From: Holophagae bacterium
GTDB taxonomy: Bacteria > Acidobacteriota > Thermoanaerobaculia > Thermoanaerobaculales > Sulfomarinibacteraceae
NCBI GenBank assembly: GCA_030609785.1
Contig: JAUWTC010000045.1
Span: 1-10,744 of the forward strand
Direction of reading: 5' to 3'
DNA length: 10,744 nucleotides
The notes under the pieces are model-generated. The model was not told the DNA's origin. It saw nothing but the letters and a program-made list of their open reading frames with translations, and searched no databases. A program made the position numbers and the translations under genes. Numbering within the stretch: position 1 is the stretch's first letter; each line of letters opens with the position of its first letter. Positions 6,292 to 10,744 of this stretch are shown piece after piece.

Positions 6292-6920
6292 CGTGGCAGC
6301 ACCTTCATGATAATCAGGTGCCGCTCTTCCGGAGGCACGACCAGGATGATCCCGGTCTCGGAATTCTCCATGATCAGCAGTCCATTCTCGCGGACCTCGG
6401 TCACCGTCGCCATCCCGCCGACAAAAAGCTCCACCAGGTCGTCAACGACCGGTTGCCACAGACGAAGGGCTTCCTGGGAGGGACTGGCCTCGGTGACCCG
6501 CTTTTGCAGATCGTCCAGGACGGCGACCAGTCGCGCCGTCGGAAGATCGAGCACCTGCACCGGCGAATAGGAGAAGGAGGAGGGGGCAAAATCCGGGAGG
6601 TTGAGAGCAACCCTGGCGCCGGAGTCGATCGCTCTCAACGGGTCCCGGTCCGCGGTTCCGGCAACGGCCGCGACCTCGGACATGGCCTTGAGGTAGATCT
6701 CGTATTCACCATCACCGAGCGTCAACTGCCTCAAGAAGACCTGGTCTCCCTTCTCCCGGACCGTCGTCACCGCCATCTTGTTGTCGAAGAGCGTGACTCG
6801 AACGGCTCGGTCACGATGGAACCAATGGCGTTCGATAATGACGTTCGGCACTTCCTGACCGACGGCCACCGGGGCGGCCGCGAGGGTCATCACAACCACG
6901 AGCAACAGCCGCGTTCTCAC
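6288..6920 (-). CDS. Secreted protein of unknown function
   Basis: 210 residues. Residues 1-21 look like a signal peptide (MRTR, then LLLVVVMTLAAAPVAV, cleavage near VG/QE), so the protein is probably periplasmic or secreted. No lipobox cysteine and no further membrane segment is seen. The mature part alternates predicted beta strands (RAVRVTLFDNKMAVTTVRE, 39-57) with a helical middle (LPTARLVAVLDDLQKRVTEA, 126-145) and ends in short strands (MATVTEVRENGLLIMENSET, 170-189). I recognise no family. The start is GTG, overlapping the upstream stop by 4 nt (GTGA), and its own stop overlaps the rsmD start by 4 nt. Co-transcription with two RNA-modifying enzymes does not by itself suggest an RNA role for an exported protein. 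Confidence 0.8.
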   Translation of the reverse strand: MRTRLLLVVVMTLAAAPVAVGQEVPNVIIERHWFHRDRAVRVTLFDNKMAVTTVREKGDQVFLRQLTLGDGEYEIYLKAMSEVAAVAGTADRDPLRAIDSGARVALNLPDFAPSSFSYSPVQVLDLPTARLVAVLDDLQKRVTEASPSQEALRLWQPVVDDLVELFVGGMATVTEVRENGLLIMENSETGIILVVPPEERHLIIMKVLPR

Positions 6921-9547
6921 TCAGCCTCCATCAGATCTCGGACGGCCTTGATGGCAAAGTCGAGTGCGGCCGCCTCATCGACGACCCCATCGAGAACCGC
7001 GGCCCTGGCAGCTCCGATTGCCGGCCCGATGTGGCGGCACTCCTGAATGCCGGCATCGAGAAGATGCCGACCGGTGACGGTTGCCGGCTGTCGAACGGCG
7101 GCCTCCGCGGCCTCGGCAAGGCGACGGCGTCCATCCATCTCCAACCCGGCCATCGCCAACAGCAGTGCTTCGCCTTCGACTCTCTCGACGGCCGACACCC
7201 GTGTGCTGAGCTTCGTCCCCAGGTCGGTGACGGCCCGAAGCTCCTCGATCGCTCGCGGTAGACCGACCATTCGACGCCCCGCGTTTCCGGCCAGTCTGAG
7301 TCGCCCGGCCAATCGTGCCGGCACATCGACACCGGCGGTAACCGCCAAGCCACCGAGGAAGAGAAAAAGCGGCGGAGGCGCGTCGCCCAGTCGCTCCAGC
7401 AGATACCAGCTGAGTTGGCCCTCAACCTCTAGAAGGAAGTCGTAGCACCGGTCATCCCACACCAGATCCGGGCAAACGGCCCCCAACAGCCCCAGGTCGG
7501 CCAGCAACGCCAGCGACGGCGTCGGATGCGGTTCGGCCAGAAGTTGCTCCAACTCCCGACGGAGCCGCTGGCCCGACAGGCGCTCGAAGACCCCTTCCGA
7601 AACGGCGGTCCGAATCAAATGCTCCGTATCCCGGGCCACCTCGAAATCCAGCCGTCGGGCATATCTGACGGCCCGAATCGCACGAGTAGGGTCATCGATG
7701 AAGGACAGCGAGTGCAGTACTCGGATCTCACGGTGACTGAGGTCCCGGCGGCCTCCAAAGAAATCAATCAACCGGCCGAATCGCTCACCTTCCAGGGAGA
7801 TGGCCAGTGCGTTGATCGTGAAATCCCGACGGTAAAGGTCCTGCCGGATCAGCGAGGTCTCCACCTCCGGAAGGGCCGCCGGAGTTCGGTAGAACTCTGT
7901 CCGCGCCGAGGCGACGTCTACCGTATGGCCGTCCCGCAGCGTCACAACTGCGGTCATGAAGGGCTGGTGAGGATGGCAGCGCGCCTCCAGTTTCTCCGCC
8001 AAGGCCTTGGCTACCTCGATGCCGTCCCCTTCGACCACCAGGTCAACGTCCTCGTTGGCCCGCTCAAGGAGAAGGTCCCTGACGACACCTCCAACCAGGT
8101 AGGTCGGTGACGCCAGGGCGTCGGCGACCTCGTGGACGCTTTCCAGAAGCCGACCGACCCACTGCGGCGCAATCTCCCGCAGCATTCGGGTGACCGTCTG
8201 AGTCACCGGCCGCAATGCAGCCATTCGATGGTCCAGGCCGGCACCGACGGCCGGGCTCTTTTCGAAGAGCCTGCGAAACAGCTCCATCCGGGTCATGAGT
8301 CCGACGGCCCTTTCGCCCTCGGTGACGACGACGAAACGATGCGACCCCTCCAGAAACAGGTCACCCAGAGCCTCCAGCGGCGTTCCGGCGTCCACCTTCG
8401 GCACACCGGGCTGCATGACGGTACTGACCGGTCGATGGTCCAGCCCCAAGGCCGAAGCCCTGTCCAACAGCTGCCGGGTGACGACGCCGACCAACTCGCC
8501 GGTCGACACTTGAGCCACCGGGAGGGCGTTGACCCTGCGTTCGTTGAGTTTTTGTTTGGCCGCACCGACGGTCACGTCGTCATCGACGGTAAAGATGTGG
8601 CGCCCGGCAGCGTCGCCGGCAGTTTCGGCCGGTGGCATCCGCTCTTCCATCCTGAGCCACACGTCCTCCCGGATTTCAACGACCATCCGGTCGGAGACCC
8701 GAGCCGAGGCCGCCGTGGCGTGGCCACCGCCCCCAAAAGTGCGGGCGATCTTCCCAACGTCCAACCCCGCCAACCGCGACCGCAGGATCATCTGTACGAA
8801 GGGCGCCCGGACCATCAACACCACCCCAACCGGCAGGTGGAAAGTCTCCATCCACCGGTGGACAACGGCGGCGGCCTCTTCGTGATAGCGCTCCACCTCG
8901 ACTGTAGCGACGGCAACCGGAACCCCTCCGATGCGGCGCTCCTCGGTACCCTCGACGATGGCGTTCAGCAGAGCCAACTGCTCAGGTTCTAAACTCTTGG
9001 CCACCCATCGCCGCACCCACTCCAGGGACGCGCCGTTTTCTACGAGCCACGCAGCGGCACGCATATCCTCAGGCGTCGTGTCCCGATAGGACAGTGACCC
9101 CGTGTCTTCGTACACGCCCATCAAAAGCAGTGATGCCTCTTCCGGCGTAGGATCGATCTTTTGGCTGCGAAACAGATCAACGATCAATGTGCACGTCGAA
9201 CCAACGCGGCGAAAGACCACCTCGTCGGCCGCAAGCCCGTTGCCGTTCTTGCCGTGGTGGTCAATTCGGGTGATCGGACATCCAGATTTCTGGATCAGGT
9301 CCCACGCCTCTCCGAGGCGGGCGGGATCGGGGGTGTCCAAAACAACCGCGTGCTCCAACCGATGACGCCGCGCCTCTTTGAGCTTGACCTCGGGAAACGG
9401 CAATGCTGTCTCCGCCCGAAATGACCGAACGGCCAGCTCCATTGAGCCGGGGAAGAGCACACGGTGATCCGGGTAGAGGCGAACAGCACACACCGCGGAG
9501 GCAAATGCGTCGAAATCCGCAGACATGTGTGTCGTGATGATCTTCAC
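6917..9547 (-). CDS. DHH phosphoesterase - CBS pair - tRNA nucleotidyltransferase fusion
   Basis: 876 residues with three parts. Residues 1-310: DHH/DHHA1 phosphoesterase, with THMSADFDAFAS (6-17), the RIDHHG motif (94-99) and the DHHA1 GGGGHATAAS (272-281). Residues about 318-430: two CBS domains, each with a DV.VGAA- or TPLEAL-like start. Residues about 470-876: class II nucleotidyltransferase, with LVGGVVRDLLL (484-494), the metal-binding pair D500 and D502 in NEDVDLVVEGD, RRDFTINALAIS (573-584) and DPTRAIRAVRYARRLDF (619-635). The same architecture occurs in the Aquifex aeolicus A-adding enzyme, which adds only the last A of CCA; a separate CC-adding enzyme would then be encoded elsewhere. 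A full CCA enzyme is the alternative. I start at GTG 9547, because VKIITTH begins the DHH fold; the longer frame to a TTG at 9640 adds low-complexity residues over a repeat. First gene of the operon. Confidence 0.92.
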   Translation of the reverse strand: MKIITTHMSADFDAFASAVCAVRLYPDHRVLFPGSMELAVRSFRAETALPFPEVKLKEARRHRLEHAVVLDTPDPARLGEAWDLIQKSGCPITRIDHHGKNGNGLAADEVVFRRVGSTCTLIVDLFRSQKIDPTPEEASLLLMGVYEDTGSLSYRDTTPEDMRAAAWLVENGASLEWVRRWVAKSLEPEQLALLNAIVEGTEERRIGGVPVAVATVEVERYHEEAAAVVHRWMETFHLPVGVVLMVRAPFVQMILRSRLAGLDVGKIARTFGGGGHATAASARVSDRMVVEIREDVWLRMEERMPPAETAGDAAGRHIFTVDDDVTVGAAKQKLNERRVNALPVAQVSTGELVGVVTRQLLDRASALGLDHRPVSTVMQPGVPKVDAGTPLEALGDLFLEGSHRFVVVTEGERAVGLMTRMELFRRLFEKSPAVGAGLDHRMAALRPVTQTVTRMLREIAPQWVGRLLESVHEVADALASPTYLVGGVVRDLLLERANEDVDLVVEGDGIEVAKALAEKLEARCHPHQPFMTAVVTLRDGHTVDVASARTEFYRTPAALPEVETSLIRQDLYRRDFTINALAISLEGERFGRLIDFFGGRRDLSHREIRVLHSLSFIDDPTRAIRAVRYARRLDFEVARDTEHLIRTAVSEGVFERLSGQRLRRELEQLLAEPHPTPSLALLADLGLLGAVCPDLVWDDRCYDFLLEVEGQLSWYLLERLGDAPPPLFLFLGGLAVTAGVDVPARLAGRLRLAGNAGRRMVGLPRAIEELRAVTDLGTKLSTRVSAVERVEGEALLLAMAGLEMDGRRRLAEAAEAAVRQPATVTGRHLLDAGIQECRHIGPAIGAARAAVLDGVVDEAAALDFAIKAVRDLMEAE

Positions 9548-9553
9548 CAGGCC

Positions 9554-9559
9554 ATTGTA
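9554..9559 (-). promoter_or_regulatory. -10 hexamer predicting a leaderless operon mRNA
   Basis: On the minus strand TACAAT is followed by exactly 6 nt (GGCCTG) and then the GTG start at 9547, so the first transcribed base would be the start codon. No Shine-Dalgarno is present and the -35 region is poor. This also supports GTG 9547 as the true start. Confidence 0.45.
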
Positions 9560-9601
9560 TGCCGCGCGGGGCCTGAAGTGCAGAGGCCGGCTTTGCAAAC
9601 C

Positions 9602-9633
9602 CCAGCCCGAGCCCGTTCCCGGGCCCGTTCCCG
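9602..9633. repeat. Degenerate GC hexamer repeat
   Basis: Read in sixes, the stretch is a run of units ending in CCC: CAGCCC, GAGCCC, GTTCCC, GGGCCC, GTTCCC, GA. GCCCGTTCCCG occurs exactly twice (9611-9621 and 9623-9633). It is of the same kind as the repeat at 1029-1052 and, like it, lies between divergent genes. Confidence 0.55.
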
Positions 9634-9691
9634 ATGTCAATTTTCCCTCTCGCAGATGGAGTTCCGTGCAAATTTCCCGCTAGGCATTACA

Positions 9692-9701
9692 TTGTTAACA
9701 A
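9692..9701 (+). promoter_or_regulatory. Palindrome upstream of the GYD gene
   Basis: TTGTTAACAA is a perfect 10-bp palindrome 18 nt before the GYD start and 6 nt before its Shine-Dalgarno. It could be an operator. TACATT at 9688-9693 overlaps it and might be a -10 box, with no good -35. Short palindromes also occur by chance. Confidence 0.3.
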
Positions 9702-9707
9702 AAGACC

Positions 9708-9716
9708 AGGAGGTGA
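9708..9716 (+). promoter_or_regulatory. Near-perfect Shine-Dalgarno of the GYD gene
   Basis: AGGAGGTGA complements the 3' end of 16S rRNA over nine bases and lies 3 nt before the ATG at 9720. It is the strongest ribosome site in the window and contrasts with the leaderless-looking divergent operon. Confidence 0.85.
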
Positions 9717-9719
9717 ACC

Positions 9720-10022
9720 ATGCCGAAGTTCGTCTTGATGACCAGATTGTCGCCGGAATCAGTGCTCGATGCCGAGGTGCGAAGGGCCATGGGTCGAGCG
9801 TGGCTGACCAAGGTCAAGAACGCCTGTCCGGAAATCACCTGGGAAGCCCACTACGCCATCCTCGGGCCCTACGATTTCATGGATATCTACGATGCGCCGA
9901 CCATTGAGGCCGCCCACAAGGTATCGTTGATCACCAGGGCCGCGGGCGCAGTCTCCGCCGAGAGCTGGCAGGCCCTGCCCTACGATGATTTTCTCGACCT
10001 TCTGGAAGAGGTCGAACCCTAG
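9720..10022 (+). CDS. GYD domain protein
   Basis: 100 residues, cytoplasmic, the usual length for a stand-alone GYD-domain protein (a small dimeric alpha/beta ferredoxin-like fold of unknown biochemical role). Visible signs: an N-terminal strand KFVLMTRLS (3-11), a helix around DAEVRRAMGRAWLTKVKNA (17-35), then AHYAILGPYDFMDIYDAP (43-60) with the GPYD turn at 49-52, and a second helix TIEAAHKVSLITRAAGAVSA (61-80). The start is fixed by the strong Shine-Dalgarno. It is transcribed away from the nucleotidyltransferase operon and appears to be a single-gene unit, because its stop codon lies inside a large hairpin followed by T5. No partner or substrate can be read from the context. Confidence 0.85.
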   Translation: MPKFVLMTRLSPESVLDAEVRRAMGRAWLTKVKNACPEITWEAHYAILGPYDFMDIYDAPTIEAAHKVSLITRAAGAVSAESWQALPYDDFLDLLEEVEP

Positions 10023-10108
10023 GAACGCGTTCCGTATTGGCCCCTCAGGGAACACGATTAGATTGAGGGCTTCAAAAGGGGCCAATCCGGCCCACGTTCC
10101 TAGTTTTT
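10019..10108 (+). terminator. Nested two-stem hairpin over the GYD stop codon, followed by T5
   Basis: Outer stem CTAGGAACG (10019-10027) with CGTTCCTAG (10095-10103), 9 bp perfect. Inner stem ATTGGCCCCT (10036-10045) with AGGGGCCAAT (10077-10086), 10 bp perfect. T5 follows at 10104-10108. The 5' outer arm contains the TAG stop and is part of a self-palindrome GGAACGCGTTCC (10022-10033), and CCCTCA (10042-10047) can also pair with TGAGGG (10064-10069), so several folds compete. Termination is the simplest role. Confidence 0.55.
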
Positions 10109-10231
10109 GCGCGTCGCGCAATTGGTTTGTGTTGATTTTTCCGAGAGAAGGACTGCTTCCTTTTTGCAAGAGCATGATTTTAAATAACTTCATCCCAAAC
10201 ACCCTTCTCACGGCGCGCGCAGCGCACCACT
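10107..10231. other. AT-richer intergenic stretch, no gene seen
   Basis: It opens with an odd palindrome, TTGCGCG-T-CGCGCAA (10107-10121), then becomes clearly richer in A and T than its surroundings, and ends in GGCGCGCGCAGCGC (10213-10226). The open frames here are short and have no ribosome site. I see no recognised element. Confidence 0.4.
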
Positions 10232-10305
10232 AGGAGGCTGTGGGGCAGAGGCCTTGACCCTCAAATATTTCGACCATGCCGGCGGCCTATGCCCTACAGG
10301 CTCCT
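10232..10305 (+). repeat. Long imperfect hairpin upstream of the last gene
   Basis: AGGAGGCTGTGGGGCAGAGG (to 10251, arm ends CC at 10253) pairs with 10284-10305. Of 22 positions, 19 are Watson-Crick, one is a G/T wobble and two are mismatched. The 30-nt loop (10254-10283) contains AAATATTT. The 3' arm ends on the first base of a TGGACA -35 box, so folding or protein binding here could affect that promoter. Confidence 0.6.
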
Positions 10306-10334
10306 GGACACCCCCGGCACCGATCGTTTATGGT
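10305..10334 (+). promoter_or_regulatory. Promoter giving a leaderless mRNA for the last gene
   Basis: TGGACA (10305-10310; five of six to TTGACA), an 18-bp spacer, then TATGGT (10329-10334), then exactly 6 nt to the ATG at 10341. There is no Shine-Dalgarno. The first transcribed base would be the A of ATG. Confidence 0.5.
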
Positions 10335-10340
10335 TTCATC

Positions 10341-10744
10341 ATGAACGATCCGCAGGTGATGTGGCGCTTGGGGCGGTGGGTCGCAGAGCGCAAACCCGGC
10401 AGTGCACGCTTGAGTGCATCGGATGTGGCCTTTGAAATGGCGCTGAGCGATGGTCGAGTTGTCAGCGTCACCGGCATCGACACCTCACTGCTCGGGCGGG
10501 CCTTGAACTGCGAACCGCTGGGTGAGACAGACCTGGTAGCTGAAGCTGTAGCCTTGGCCACAGCCAACGCAATCTCCGAAGCAACGGCCATGGGTGCCGC
10601 CAAGACCCTGCTCCAGGATCACCTTCGGACTTGGTTCCTCCAGCCTGACCGACAACTCGAATTGGTCGACCAGCTCCAGGAGTCACGATCGGAAAATTCA
10701 ATATCGGCGACTCACACCCTGGTGGAAATGGTGCTCTCCGATCC
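10341..10744 (+). CDS. Unrecognised protein, N-terminal part only
   Basis: 134 residues are visible and the frame is open to the window edge. The ATG at 10330 is excluded because it meets a stop after four codons. Residues 1-58 look beta-rich, with ALSDGRVVSVTGIDTSLLGR (34-53), a pattern like the 'FRDGRVVSAE' strand-turn-strand of DUF4388/PATAN-type domains, which are common N-terminal modules in regulatory proteins of Acidobacteria and delta-proteobacteria. Residues 62-115 are mostly helical (ETDLVAEAVALATANAISEA, then TLLQDHLRTWFLQPDRQLEL). No signal peptide or membrane segment is visible. The DUF4388-like reading is a weak resemblance and the function is unknown. Confidence 0.65.
   Translation, partial: MNDPQVMWRLGRWVAERKPGSARLSASDVAFEMALSDGRVVSVTGIDTSLLGRALNCEPLGETDLVAEAVALATANAISEATAMGAAKTLLQDHLRTWFLQPDRQLELVDQLQESRSENSISATHTLVEMVLSD

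Noticed and set aside
5722..7046. Plus-strand open frames opposite rsmD and the secreted-protein gene
   Set aside because: They are antisense to genes with clear motifs and operon coupling, and their translations look like composition-driven sequence.
9548..9640. TTG start extending the nucleotidyltransferase by 31 residues
   Set aside because: The added residues are low-complexity and encoded by the hexamer repeat; GTG 9547 begins the DHH fold and has a -10 hexamer at the right distance.
10147..10165. GAAG-GACTG-CTTC hairpin followed by T5 as a terminator
   Set aside because: The stem has only four pairs and no gene ends just upstream, so it is likely chance in an AT-rich stretch.
10281..10290. 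Possible third copy of the A/B element (shared CGGCGGCCTA)
   Set aside because: Only about ten bases match and none of the surrounding stems or other conserved blocks are present; it is more simply part of the hairpin at 10232-10305.
1..10744. CRISPR array, prophage, transposon or defence island
   Set aside because: No spaced identical repeats, no transposase, integrase or phage proteins, and the genes are mostly housekeeping or regulatory.

Overview
The window is GC-rich, densely coded bacterial chromosome with the gene repertoire of a Gram-negative, LPS-making organism (LpxC). Three things recall Acidobacteriota, perhaps the Thermoanaerobaculia: a phosphofructokinase of eukaryotic type, a receiver-LpxC fusion, and a Kelch protein whose C-terminal domain carries a 'GSQWRTDL' type signature. 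This placement rests on recollection of families, not on a search. I see no transposase, phage gene, CRISPR array, tRNA or rRNA.

Layout. 1-964 (minus): 5' two-thirds or less of a phosphofructokinase gene, cut by the window edge. 965-1172: divergent control region with a palindromic GC hexamer repeat and a 10-bp direct repeat. 1173-1853 (plus): OmpR-type winged-helix regulator joined to a short TPR-like tail normally found at the end of much larger ATPase/cyclase proteins. 1988-3637 (plus): secreted six-blade Kelch propeller with a C-terminal beta-rich domain, followed by a good intrinsic terminator. 3735-3990: structured element, copy A. 4077-5375 (plus): NtrX-like receiver fused to LpxC. 5395-5675: structured element, copy B. 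5719-9547 (minus): a tightly coupled three-gene operon, read from right to left: DHH/CBS/tRNA nucleotidyltransferase, a secreted protein of unknown function, and rsmD, each joined by a 4-nt start/stop overlap. 9720-10022 (plus): GYD-domain protein. 10019-10305: two large hairpin structures. 10341-10744 (plus): start of an unrecognised gene, cut by the edge.

The most striking signal is the pair of intergenic elements A and B that flank the receiver-LpxC gene in the same orientation. They share blocks of identical sequence in the parts predicted to be unpaired, while their long stems differ by matched two-sided substitutions. I count four such changes in one stem, four in another and one in the 5' hairpin. 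That pattern points to selection on a folded structure (an RNA, or single-stranded DNA), and I do not recognise the family.

A second theme is start signals. Three genes (pfkA, the nucleotidyltransferase operon and the last gene) have a -10-like hexamer only 6-8 nt before the start codon and no Shine-Dalgarno sequence, as expected for leaderless mRNAs. The Kelch and GYD genes have near-perfect Shine-Dalgarno sequences.
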